Assembly (NCBI GenBank): GCA_003260075.1
Contig: QLIY01000022.1
Span: 102,830 to 166,829 of the forward strand
From: Phallusia mammillata
Taxonomy: Eukaryota > Chordata > Ascidiacea > Phlebobranchia > Ascidiidae
Direction of reading: 5' to 3'
Length of the DNA: 64,000 bases
Both the position numbers and the translations under genes were made by a program. The number at the start of each line of letters is the position of its first letter. Position 1 is the first letter of the stretch. Below the pieces are notes generated by a model. That model ran no database searches. It saw only the letters and a list, made by a program, of their open reading frames with translations, and was not told where the DNA came from. Below, in pieces: positions 53,701-63,671 of the stretch.

Positions 53701-55271
53701 GAATCCGCGATGCGGCCGTCGTAGCAAAAAGGTTGTGCACCCCTGGTTTAGTAGAATGACATAAATGCCAAAAGACAATTTATTAAAGCAACATTTCAAC
53801 ATTCATCAAGTACATGTTGCTACCTTATTAGAAACTATTTTGGGACTGGAACGACTCTACGGCCGTTGTTCTGCAAAACTCGTTGTACGTTATTGGCTCC
53901 AATTCAGTATTTAGCTTGAAACTGAGCGGAAGTGCTACTTCTTCATGGGAAGCAAAATCGCCAATGCTGCATACAAGGACACACACTGCTGCAGCAGTCA
54001 TCAAAGGTGCATTATTGATGGACACAAAAATTCAGTAATAAAAACACAAGAAGAGGTCAAAAGCACAAATTCGAGAGCACTTTACACTTTGCATACTTTA
54101 ACAGCCTATATAAACTCAAACGGCGTATTCACATTATTAGCCTCCAAACATTTTGATCATAGCACACCAATGCAAAATCGGCAGGGGGCAGTGTTCACAT
54201 AGAATTTCCATTGCAGGTGAAATATATGTGTTTGGGGGCATTGACGAAAACCGGAAAGTTCTGTCGTCGATTGAATGCTACAATCCATCGAGCAACACAT
54301 GGAGAAACAGAGGAAAGTTAAAGAAGCGTAGATTTGGACACAACGCTATTGTCTATAAAGGTAGCCTACTTCGTCAGACCTTATTAATTAGTATTCACAC
54401 TATAATGTTTGGCTTATCATTAGGAAAAGCATATTGCATTGGAGGAGCAAATGCAAACGTCGAATGTTACGATCCCAAGGACGAAACCACTACAATCCTC
54501 ACCAGGACACCAAATAGAAACGGATTTGCAACTGTTATATGCAACGGAGTCATTTATGATATCGGTAGGTCTGCATATTTACCACCTTGTTAATTGTAAT
54601 GTGACAAAATGCAAGCGTCATCAGGCCTTATTCATCAAATACTGACAATCAAAGTTAAGCATTGTGCTTATTTTTGAACCCATGTGTTTTATTTATAACT
54701 TTACTTAGTTTTACATGTAGCCTAGGCTATGTGCGTCAACCTGCACACCTAACATAATATTCATATGGCGAAACATATACTTTTCAAAGATTATAGGCCA
54801 AAGTCAAATTTACAATACTTTTTGCAGGCCGAAAAGCTAAAACTCAAACTCGAGGTAAGCATGTGAGGGTAATTGCGTGTAAAATCCTGCATTATTGCCT
54901 ATTAGCAGAAAAGATATGAAAACATCTTTATCTGCAGGTGGTTCCATCAAAGGTCAGGCAATCCACTTTAATATTGATTGCTACGACATTTCATCGGACT
55001 TGTGGAAAAGAGCCGATGACCACAAAACTGACCGATCGCAAGGTTGCGCATGCGCAATAGGTGACAAGGTGTACCTTGTTGGAGGGTAAGTTTCCATTGA
55101 GCACTAAATAATGTTTATGCAGTTTTATCCCCAAATTCGGTTTGCCTTGTCAACAGGTTTAGCAAAGTGACATCAACGCAGTTCATCGAGGAATACGACA
55201 CAGTTTTAAAGCGCTGGAGAACGGTGACTACCATGAACCACGGGTTTATCAAACATGTCTGTGTTTCGTAA
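50585..55271 (+). CDS. RIP-like (pseudo)kinase with C-terminal Kelch propeller, 10 exons
   Basis: Ten exons join in frame to 664 codons: 50585-50808, 51103-51558, 51634-51878, 52143-52337, 53062-53213, 53832-54006, 54217-54360, 54424-54564, 54938-55085 and 55157-55271. Exons 1-3 encode a RIPK2-like kinase domain: glycine loop GFGSFGKV (18-25), VAVK (Lys58), GIVTEFMEGGSL, HGNLKPQN (158-165), DVG (178-180), SAPELL, DIYSFAMVVYEIL and CWDQNPAYRP. The catalytic-loop HRD is HGN, so the base Asp is missing and phosphotransfer is doubtful. Exon 4 is a charged linker. Exons 5-10 give six Kelch blades, for example EIYVFGGIDENRKVLSSIEC and GDKVYLVGG. The joins are supported by phase (1,0,1,1,1,2 from exon 4 to exon 9) and by blades that run across exon borders. 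Exon 1 carries an inserted run of 61 G. Known RIP kinases use CARD, death or ankyrin tails; a Kelch tail is unfamiliar to me. Cytosolic; no signal peptide. Confidence 0.8.
50676..50736 (+). other. run of 61 G inside kinase exon 1: probable converted gap
   Basis: The run falls between the glycine loop and the VAVK lysine and reads as 20 glycines. Without it, about 9-10 residues would separate the Val of GxGxFGxV from VAVK, the normal spacing in kinases. The frame stays open because G runs encode glycine in every frame. The true sequence here is probably short or nearly nothing. Confidence 0.75.
53259..53745 (+). mobile_element. hAT MITE copy 1 in kinase-Kelch intron 5
   Basis: A 487-bp non-coding element with terminal inverted repeats CAGGGGTGCGCAACC and GGTTGTGCACCCCTG. 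It is flanked by the perfect 8-bp target duplication GTTTAGTA (53251-53258 and 53746-53753). It is rich in CGGCCG near both ends. The 8-bp duplication and CAG start define the hAT superfamily. Its presence explains the GC-rich blocks in this intron. Confidence 0.9.
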
Positions 55272-55525
55272 AGATGTAGTAGCCTACCAATGCTAAAATA
55301 TAGTGTACAAATCAGTTCAGTGTTATTTGTTTACCTTTTTTCGTAAATCCGCAATTAAATCAAAATGAGCAAATTAGATGTTGTAATTTCTCGCAGTACG
55401 GCTGTGTAGACTGGCGTATAGACTTTTGTGCTTACATCTACCGTGGAAAAGATGAGTAGGACCACGTGAGCGGCCATAGGTTGACGTAGCACATGTAGCT
55501 GCAGCATTTATACCAGTATGTAGGC

Positions 55526-55833
55526 CAGTGGTTCTCAACTGGTAGTCCATGGACCACTACTGGTCCATGATGACTTTGTGGCTGGTCCATAGGACGCCCA
55601 TTAACTTAAGGGATAAACTGGAGATGATTGTATATCACATATTGAAAGAGTGTCAAAATGTTAGCTGTTATAATAATTGTATCTCATTTGTTGAAAATCG
55701 GGTTTAATCAATTATGTTTCAAGCCCAAATAGTTTTGTATGCGTACTTCGGTATTGCTCAAAAATAAAATGGTCCACGATATTATTTTTACTCGGGCGGT
55801 GGTCTATGGCCTGAAACGAGTTGAGAACCACAG
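55526..55833. mobile_element. hAT-like MITE (CAGTGGTTCTCAAC type)
   Basis: 308 bp with ends CAGTGGTTCTCAACT and AGTTGAGAACCACAG, near-perfect inverted repeats. The interior has repeated GGTCCAT sequences (TGGTCCATGAT, GTCCATAGG). No identical 8-bp flanks were found, so the target duplication is decayed or the borders are a few bases off. Confidence 0.7.
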
Positions 55834-55891
55834 GCCTAACCAAAACCCATAAACTGAGGCTAAACACTGGCCTTGATTCAAGGCCCTTGAA

Positions 55892-56360
55892 CAGGGATGC
55901 ACAACCTTTTTGCTACGACGGCCGCATCGCGGATTCTTATTTCACTAACGGCCGCCATTTACCTGCTTGTTTTTGTTTTAAAATTACTGATTGAAGGAAA
56001 TTAGTTTATATCATATATACACCATGTAATCACGCCCAAAAAGCCCAAATTTCTAACCTGGTCCACAGATTGAGCTGCACAGCCTTAAGTGTTTGTGATG
56101 GCATAGACTACATTGTGATGTTTGTAGCACCTGTTTTGTTCGCATTGTTTGCACACAATAGGCGTATAAAAAGGCCGACTTATGTGGCTTCTAGGCTGAA
56201 TACTCTTTTTAGTATCACAAAAACTGTTTAGAGCAATTTAAAAATTAAAATATTTAGCAATAGAGTCTTATTTACGTTACGGCCGCCAGTACACATAATT
56301 TAATAAACGTGCTCACGGCCGCACAAACTCGTCTCTTCGGCCGCAGGTTGCGCACCCATG
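55892..56360 (-). mobile_element. hAT MITE copy 2, inverted relative to copy 1
   Basis: 469 bp with ends CAGGGATGCACAACC and GGTTGCGCACCCATG and the perfect 8-bp target duplication CCCTTGAA (55884-55891 and 56361-56368). Its interior is nearly the reverse complement of the element at 53259-53745, which points to recent mobility of one family. Confidence 0.9.
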
Positions 56361-56368
56361 CCCTTGAA

Positions 56369-56884
56369 TGACCAGTTCCAGTTCGTCAACCGTCCAAGCG
56401 GTAACCTAGCTCAAAGTTGCCTAACTTTCGAAAAAAGTGACTGTAAACTTTGAGTGATGGTTTGTCGTAGAGAACGTGAGATTGTCCAACACGGAATCCC
56501 TAAATGTGCTGAGTGTCATTAATGCGGTTGCGCAGCAGAAATCTATTTGTCGGTAGATGTCAGAAACTTGGCGTGGGCAGCCAGAGCAGGTGCCTACTAG
56601 AGTCCGTGAACCGTGAATTATTGCGTCAAAAAACAGCATTTACAAGGAAACAAGTAATGAAATAAGTATGGATTGAAGTCAACGTTTTTGTTAAATTGTT
56701 TTCAGTCTTCACTATTTTTTTTGGATTTTTTCTTTTTTGGAGGGGTACACATATATGCACGATTTATGCCGACTAAATAAAACTACAGCCTGAGCCTACG
56801 AAGTACCAACGATACATGTTTTTTTTAAACTTTTTAGATGCATGCTTTGAAATGAGTGTAAATATTTAAACAGGTAACAGTACA
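56369..56884. other. VPS25 upstream region
   Basis: No coding sequence is recognised. Just before the VPS25 start, ATATTTAAACAG (ending 56872) is acceptor-like. It could end a 5'-UTR intron or, if this is a tunicate, receive a trans-spliced leader. Confidence 0.35.
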
Positions 56885-57415
56885 ATGGCTGCTTCAACAA
56901 CATTTAACTGGCCATGGCAATATGACTTTCCACCATTCTTTACAATCCAAAAGAATGCGGACACAAAAGCAAAACAAATTGAAGCTTGGTGTACTTTGGT
57001 TTTGGAGTATCATCAACACAACAAGTTATTGAAGTTGAGGGTTGCAGATGCATTGGCATCCCCACTTTTTTCTAACAAAGCAATCGAACGAAAACTCCCG
57101 AAAGAGGGTGTTATGGAAGTACTGGAAAGTTTATGCAAAAAAGGAAATGTTCAGTGGGATGACAAAAGCAAAACTTCCTGTGTGATATATTGGAAAACGA
57201 TCGAACAATGGGCAGACATTATTTACAGTTGGGCATCAAAAACTGGTTCCTTAAACACTGTCTGCACACTCCATGAATTAACACAGGGACCACATACAAC
57301 ATCTGAACCTTTCCATGGATTGGATGATTGGTTGTTAATTAAAGCACTTTCTACATTGCAATCAAGAGGAAAGGCAGAGTTAATTGGTGAAGAAGGAGTG
57401 AAGTTTTTTGCTTGA
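56885..57415 (+). CDS. VPS25: VPS25, ESCRT-II subunit
   Basis: A single uninterrupted frame of 176 codons starting at an ATG in good context (ACAATGG). The N-terminus has the two aromatic-proline stretches typical of VPS25 (FNWPWQYDFPPFFT), which contact VPS22 and VPS36. Two winged-helix domains follow, with conserved segments IEAWCTLVLEYHQHNKL, LESLCKKGNVQW and HGLDDWLLIKALSTLQSRGK. The length equals the human protein as I recall it. VPS25 acts on endosomes: two copies in the Y-shaped ESCRT-II complex link ESCRT-I to CHMP6/VPS20 during multivesicular body sorting of ubiquitinated receptors. No intron interrupts the coding sequence, although the neighbours have many, so an ancestral retrocopy is possible. 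The frame is intact and the gene looks functional. Confidence 0.96.
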   Translation: MAASTTFNWPWQYDFPPFFTIQKNADTKAKQIEAWCTLVLEYHQHNKLLKLRVADALASPLFSNKAIERKLPKEGVMEVLESLCKKGNVQWDDKSKTSCVIYWKTIEQWADIIYSWASKTGSLNTVCTLHELTQGPHTTSEPFHGLDDWLLIKALSTLQSRGKAELIGEEGVKFFA

Positions 57416-57606
57416 TAGGTTTTCCTCTTATACTTGGCTTTAACCATGAATGTTATCAAACCAAGTACACATCTATAGTTTGATTTTTGGTTTTTGGTAG
57501 TCCGTGTCATATTTAATTGCAATTTTGAAAATTGTAATAATAACCATGATGTATGTTTGTTTAGTTTTAAAAGTTACCACTGAAAATGTAATTGAAATAT
57601 CACAAA

Positions 57607-57612
57607 AATAAA
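57607..57612 (+). terminator. candidate polyadenylation signal of VPS25
   Basis: AATAAA about 190 bases after the VPS25 stop, followed by a T/G-containing stretch. The sequence from here to about 58000 shows no other feature. Confidence 0.55.
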
Positions 57613-58000
57613 ATGTTTAGTGCAGGGACGCACAACACAATTGATATCACCGGTTTCCCATTAATGTTGTCATGTGACATTTTTTAAGTGTTTTCTTAAC
57701 TGCACAATGCAAAGCGTAGGGATGGGCAATAATAAGTTGGATGCTATTTCAAAACTATTCTATGTTAAATTGAAAATACTGAATCCTAGTTGATGGGGCA
57801 AACTGGCCCAGTTTGCTTGTCTTAAATTTGAGAATGAAATGTTTAACTTAAACTTGTGCAGTTTTGAATTTAATTTGAAATTTTGTGTCTAAATTGTATT
57901 TAGAGATAAAAGAAGTAATATATTTTAACATAATATGCATTAACTAACTTTTTAAATGTGTATCAACGTTAATTCTTTCAAGAAAACAGATGTTTTACTT

Positions 58001-58020
58001 TACCCTTTTCTTCCTACTAG
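58001..58020 (+). promoter_or_regulatory. 3' splice acceptor in the GMPS 5' UTR
   Basis: A pyrimidine tract ending in CTTCCTACTAG, 36 bases before the GMPS ATG. It is either the end of a 5'-UTR intron or a spliced-leader acceptor. The sequence alone does not decide. Confidence 0.45.
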
Positions 58021-58034
58021 CTTCGGTTTGATAA

Positions 58035-58055
58035 ATGCTTGGCATACACATGTAA
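58035..58055 (+). promoter_or_regulatory. short upstream ORF before GMPS
   Basis: ATG CTT GGC ATA CAC ATG TAA encodes six residues and stops one base before the GMPS start codon at 58057. If included in the mRNA (it lies after the acceptor at 58020) it could reduce or regulate initiation. Confidence 0.4.
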
Positions 58056-58056
58056 T

Positions 58057-61000
58057 ATGGCCAAAGTAGTGATTTTGGATGCAGGATCACAGTATGGAAA
58101 AGTCATTGACAGAAAAGTAAGAGAACTGAGTATTCATTCTGAACTACTGCCACTGCAGACCCCAGCAAGTCAACTCAAAGATGCAGGTTTTGAATGCATC
58201 ATTATTTCTGGAGGCCCAGCTTCTGTGCATTTATCAGAGGCCATAGCTGTTGATCAGGAAATTTTTAATCTTCATGTTCCTGTGTTGGGAATTTGTTATG
58301 GTATGCAACTTATGAATCAGCATTTTGGCGGAGTTGTTGAAACATCACCTGTAAGGGAAGACGGACAATTTGATACAGTAGTTGAGCGAAGTTGTGCACT
58401 TTTTCGAGATCTAGAGTCTGATAATCAATCTGTTTTGTTAACCCATGGTGACTCTGTAAAGACTGTTGCCCCTGGATTTACGACTGTTGCCAAATCAGGT
58501 AAACAATGCTTTTGTGGTCATTGTAAAACTGGGCTGCTTTACATGCTACATGTTGTGGTGTTTTTAACGACTGTAAAAAGTTTTGACCAACAAGTTGTGT
58601 CCCCTAAGTCAACAAGACTTGATTTGCCTTTAAGTTTTTGTGCTTGCTGAAACATTTTAGTGTTTTGGATTGCAAGCCTGGATAACTCTTACATGCAGTA
58701 ATAAATATATTTTTGCAGTTTCATAATCTTTAAAAATTGTATCAATTTATGATGACTGGCACAATAACTGCACCTAGACTGGTATTATAATGTGAAATGT
58801 GACACACAGCATTTGAAAGCTAAGCAACAGTTAAAACTTATTTTTTTACCAGATGTGCATTGTTTGTTTTTCAGGTAATCTTATCACAGCAATTGCAAAG
58901 GAAAGTAGAAGATTGTATGGACTTCAGTTTCATCCTGAAGTTGATCTGACTGACAATGGAAAACAAATGTTAAAAACCTTTCTTTACAACATATCTGGTG
59001 AGCATATATAGCTTGCATTGCATACTGGAGTTGAGTTTAGTTTATTTCGCTTGGTGACAGAAAACATGGAGACAAAATTGCAATAAACATTTACCAAACT
59101 GGAAATAGCTGCAAAATGTTAAAGAGCATGAAAAAGGCAGAATGGTTGATGAGACCTAAATGTGCTTCAGCTACACTTCTTTTTTAAGTGAAATAAACCA
59201 TTTCTTCTTAGGTTTGAAGCCAACATACACTGTGGGAAGTCGTGAAGAAGCTTGTTTAAATTTAATCAAATCCACAGTTGGTACTTCCAAAGTTTTGGTG
59301 CTTGTGAGTGGCGGCGTAGATTCTTCTGTCTTGACAGCTTTGTGTTACAAAGCACTAAAACCAACCCAGGTAATGCAGGTAGTTGTAACATAAATAAACC
59401 ACAATATTTCTATTTCATATTTTGTTTTTAAGTAACATTATTCAAAGAAATTATGTCATGTTGTCTTTTAGGTTATAGCATTGCATGTGGACAATGGTTT
59501 CATGCGAAAAAATGAATCACAAAATGTAGTAAAGGCATTAAAAAGTCGTGGAATTGATGTTAAACTTGTAAATGCTGGAAACATATTTTACAACAGCACT
59601 ACAACTCTGAATGTCAAGCATCCGAAAGGGGCAAAACGAAAGGTAGAGCATGCATGTATTGTTTGTATTGTCCATCATTAAGCACATCTTTGTCCAAAGT
59701 TTCTGCCTTTTTAATGCTTGAGTCAATTTTCTAGATTGTTAGTCGAGTTTTATGTCAAACATTAGATCCAGAAGAAAAACGAAAAATCATTGGCGATACT
59801 TTTATGAATGTTGTTGATTTTGAAGCACAAGAACTTGAGATTTCAATAGATGATTGTTATCTGGCACAAGGTAACCCCTACACATATACATTTTATTGCT
59901 TGAACTAGTTTCTGTTCTAAGTAATCTAAAGTTACTAACATTCATTTCAAACACTTTTTTGCTTCAAGGAACCCTCAGACCTGATTTGATTGAATCAGCT
60001 TCCAGTCTTGTCAGTACAAATGCTGATGCAATAAAAACACACCACAATGATACTGAACTTGTCCGAGCTCTCAGAGCAAAAGGTCGTATCCTGGAGCCCT
60101 TAAAGGACTTTCACAAGGACGAAGTGAGAAAATTAGGAAAATTGCTAGGGCTGCCCAATGAAGTCCTGATGAGGTAAAACACCTTTGGGTTTTACATAAA
60201 TTTGTGAAAAGTTAGGTTTCATTTTTACTTTCTAATCTGTTGCCCTGCAGTTACTATTAAACTCTTGTTTTTGGAGATATTCACCCATTTTTCTAAATTA
60301 TTTCATCTAGAAGTTTTGTATCATTCTTTACCGGTGTGAAATTAAATTGCAAAAACAAAATTAATGGTGTTTTAATTATAGACACCCATTTCCTGGGCCA
60401 GGTTTGGCAATTCGTGTCATCTGTGCTGAGGAAATTTTTCAATGTGCTGACTTTTCCCATACCCAAACAATGCTGCGAATTATTGCTAGTTACAGCAACT
60501 CAATCAGCAAGCCACATGCTTTGTTACAAGTTAGTTATATTCTAATTGCGATAAAAATCATGTTATGTACAACTGTGTAATAATTTCAGAAAATCCATGC
60601 AGTAATGTCTACGGATCAAGAGCGAGAAAAACTGAGAATTTATACAGAAAGATTTCCAATGAAAGCTACGTTGCTGCCAATTAAAACAGTTGGTGTGCAA
60701 GTGAGTCTGATTTTATGGTCTTTGTTTGTTCAACTAGTATGTGCTTTACAACATATTATCAAAACATTTTTAGCTCTTCCAGCAGTCTTTATTATATTAC
60801 GTTTTTTACCACCGCTTTTTTGTGTGTTTCGCTGCCCTTTTTTGCTTTATACTAACTTTGTGTTTTCAATTTTTGTCATTATCCTGATGAAGGTGTCTCA
60901 TATGCATTGCTGGGATTCAGCCAGTTCTTACCGGTTCTATAGAACCGTCTCACGAAATTTTATGAAATCAGCGAACCGGTTAGCATTACTGGTTACTGTC

Positions 61001-62070
61001 AATGGACTTTTTGTACAGAACCGAACCCTTAAAAATATAGCTTTTGTGATAGAACTGGCTGACAAAAAATTTAAATCCCACCAATGTTTGTATGGGACAT
61101 CGAAACGACGGCATATTATAAAAAAACTGCTGGAAGACTTAAAAATTTGTTGATAAATTATGCCTGGCAGCAACAGTTTATTCATACAACATATTATGTT
61201 TGTCTTTTTCAGGGAGATTGCCGGACATATGGTTATGTTGTTGGCCTGTCATCGAACAATGAAAAACCAGATTGGGAAGTTTTATTCTTTCTTGCCAAAA
61301 TGATTCCCAGGATATGTCATTCAGTAAATCGTGTAGCTTATGTCTTCGGTGCAGCAGTAACTGATCAGATTCAGGTGGGTTATGGGGTGAAAATTTTCCG
61401 ATAAAAGGAAAAATAGTGTTGCTGATTTTTTTTAGTAGCTGCATCTTGCTAAACACTTCACACTTTCTATACTTGAACACAGAGTTGTTATAGTATATAT
61501 ACCTTTTTGATTTTTTCTTGTGTGTCCTTGGTACATATAGTAGGCCTTAATCCTACTGCGAGGTCTTGGTGTCTTTTCAATCCCTATTATTGTTTGTTTG
61601 TATAATTGTGTTTAGTGCTTCACATTTGTTTGTTGTTACAGGATGTTACTCCAACTGTCTTGTCCTTTAATGTTTTGGCAACTTTACGACAATGTGACTT
61701 TGTAGCAGACAAGATTCTTACCAAACACAATGTTTACAACAAAATTAGTCAGGTAGGTCACTATTTTTCATACCCACATTTGCTGTTGTTTTTGTTTCAC
61801 AATTGACGATTTTTTTAGATGCCAGTTGTTTTACTGCCTCTACATTTCGATCGAGACATCTTTGTACGTGAGCCTTCCTGTCAAAGATCCATTGTTTTGC
61901 GTCCGTTCATAACAAAAGATTTTATGACTGGGCTTGCAGCACACCCGGGCAAAGATATTCCTTCTGAGGTTGTAACAGAAATGGTAAAAGAAATTGAAAA
62001 GGTTCCAGGAATTTCAAGGGTTCTGTACGATCTGACATCAAAGCCACCTGGAACAACTGAATGGGAGTAG
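58057..62070 (+). CDS. GMPS: GMP synthase (glutamine-hydrolysing), 11 exons
   Basis: Converts XMP to GMP using ATP and glutamine, the last step of de novo guanine nucleotide synthesis, in the cytosol. Exons 58057-58498, 58875-58997, 59212-59369, 59472-59642, 59735-59870, 59969-60173, 60382-60529, 60590-60700, 61213-61374, 61642-61752 and 61819-62070 join in frame to 672 aa (human 693 as I recall). The class I amidotransferase domain has the catalytic Cys80 in GICYGMQ and the His167/Glu169 pair in FHPEV. The ATP pyrophosphatase P-loop is SGGVDSS (221-227). Later motifs are GTLRPDLIES, THHNDTELVRAL, HPFPGPGLAIRVI and LPIKTVGVQGDCR, and the C-terminus ends SKPPGTTEWE, as in animal enzymes. The frame can be extended upstream only through a TTG codon, so the ATG at 58057 is the start. 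Confidence 0.97.
60905..61086. mobile_element. possible MITE in GMPS intron 8
   Basis: Ends CATTGCTGGGATT and AAATCCCACCAATG are imperfect inverted repeats about 180 bp apart, and the interior repeats GAACCG/CGGTTC sequences. The flanks CTCATATG and TTTGTATG agree at only five of eight positions, so the call is weak. Confidence 0.4.
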
Positions 62071-62158
62071 TTTTTTGGCTGCACACTTATATAAAGTAAA
62101 AATGTGCTGCTTTTGGTATTTCCTGCTGCGACTTTACAGTTGATTGTGTTTTAACTCG

Positions 62159-62164
62159 AATAAA
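62159..62164 (+). terminator. candidate polyadenylation signal of GMPS
   Basis: AATAAA about 90 bases after the GMPS stop, followed by a GT-containing stretch (TTTGTTCCTGT), a good position for 3' end formation. Confidence 0.6.
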
Positions 62165-62300
62165 AGAGAGCTTTGTTCCTGTCAAAAAAAGGTTATATGT
62201 TAGCTAAAATCTGACACATTGCTGGTTAATAGCCGGTGCAAATTAAAACAGTCTTTCAATTTCTTCATTTAATTTTTGTCTATTTATTCATGGTTTAAGA

Positions 62301-62526
62301 CAGTGGTTCTCAATCTTTTATGGATCGCGTACCACCTGACAACTTTTTTTTTATTGCTGCATACCACCCAAACCCTGTTTGAATAGATAAACCAAGAAGT
62401 AGGCCCATTTTCCTAACCTGGTTAGCATATTTAACAATTTCAAAAGAATGTCCAAACCACGAGTTTCACCAAAAAAATCACAAAAACCTACTCGTGTACC
62501 ACTTGAAAAGTTCTGACGTACCACTG
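62301..62526. mobile_element. hAT MITE (CAGTGGTTCTCAA type) with target duplication
   Basis: 226 bp starting CAGTGGTTCTCAATC and ending CGTACCACTG. It is flanked by the perfect 8-bp duplication GTTTAAGA (62293-62300 and 62527-62534). The interior has GTACCAC sequences near both ends. Related in its terminus to the element at 55526. Confidence 0.8.
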
Positions 62527-63509
62527 GTTTAAGATAAAGACACCAGCATATAATTTGCAAAAAAAGGTATTACAGGACACCCATCTGTTTTTTTAAATCT
62601 CTTGAAAAGTTTGATCAGAGTATGACATCACATGTGGTCAAGGCAAGTTGGAAAATACCAGAGAACATTTTTGACTGACTTACAGTTATGCTAATTTTAG
62701 AACAAATAAAACAGCCAATTTTTTGCTGCCAAAACTATGTTAATAGACAACCGAGAGTGTAACGCAGAAGATACGAAGTTCCTGCATTTATACAAAATCT
62801 TGCATTGTCCTAAAAACACATTTCCATTGTGAACATATGTTTTACATTATTTTTTTGTGAAATATCAGATCTGCTTACAAAGAAGAACTTTAAATGGTAA
62901 AATTGTTGTAAGGTCAATTTTTTTAGACAAAGAAGAACTTAATGTGGTAAATTTTTTGTAAGGCTGAGTGTCAAATTTCATGTTGATGCTCCGGATATAA
63001 TGACATCACATACATTAGTCTCCATCTTCACCACTTAAAAAGTGTTTCAATTCTAGACGGTATGGAGATGCATTTGTATCATGAAACTCATGAAATGTTA
63101 CTGAGTCATATTGACTCTACTGTCAATGAATTTTAGGACGTTTTAATAACTTTTGTTCAAAGCTGCCATTTTACAGGTGGTTCTGGTAGATGGAGTGTTA
63201 TTAACAAAACTTAAGACAATTCCAAATTAAAGAACTCAACACAAAATTGTGAATACAGATAGTTTTTTTAGCACAAACATGTAGATAATGTATTAAACGC
63301 TGCAACAAATGAGTGAAATGACATGCGACATGTTAACCTTGCATAAACTTTGCTCACAACATAACAGAAAAAATGTACGACAAATCTAAATTGTTCAACA
63401 CATCTCATAGTCATAAAAATTGCACAACTAGTACACAAAATACAGCAAAAATATTTAGATATATATAATTCATGATAAAATTGCACTCTTGGTGAATGAT
63501 ATAAAATTA
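62527..63509. other. convergent intergenic region between GMPS and a minus-strand gene
   Basis: 3' flanks of two genes facing each other. At 62877-62973 an imperfect two-copy tandem repeat (period about 60) starts ACAAAGAAGAACTT. Nothing else is recognised. Confidence 0.45.
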
Positions 63510-63671
63510 TCAGTAATCCATAGGATCTCGAGGTTGGTGTAATTCAGTTGTTTCAGGCATTGTCGTTGTTCTTTCACTTTCCCTGTAACCTTCACTAACT
63601 CGCTCTTTTCCCGCAATTTGTAAGATGGCAACAGCTTCGGGATTTTTGTCAATCACGCTTGTCATTCCATC
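63510..63671 (-). CDS. terminal exon of an unrecognised minus-strand gene (partial)
   Basis: On the minus strand an acceptor (CTTCTTTTTAG) at 63672 opens a phase-0 exon of 53 codons and a stop (63510-63512). The peptide runs DGMTSVIDKNPEAVAILQ, then GKERVSEGYRES, and ends in a polar tail closing HQPRDPMDY. Codon use and the clean acceptor make it look real. The polar tail could be the cytosolic end of a larger protein whose earlier exons lie beyond 64000. I do not recognise the family. Confidence 0.5.
   Translation of the reverse strand, partial: DGMTSVIDKNPEAVAILQIAGKERVSEGYRESERTTTMPETTELHQPRDPMDY

Noticed and set aside
55892-56360. CpG-island-like CGGCCG clusters as a VPS25 promoter
   Set aside because: They belong to the termini of a hAT MITE with a target duplication.
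58039-58056. Upstream extension of GMPS by six codons
   Set aside because: It would need a TTG start; the ATG at 58057 is the first in-frame ATG and fits the family N-terminus.
56885-62070. VPS25-GMPS operon
   Set aside because: The gap is about 640 bp and VPS25 has its own AATAAA; tunicate operons usually have much shorter spacing.
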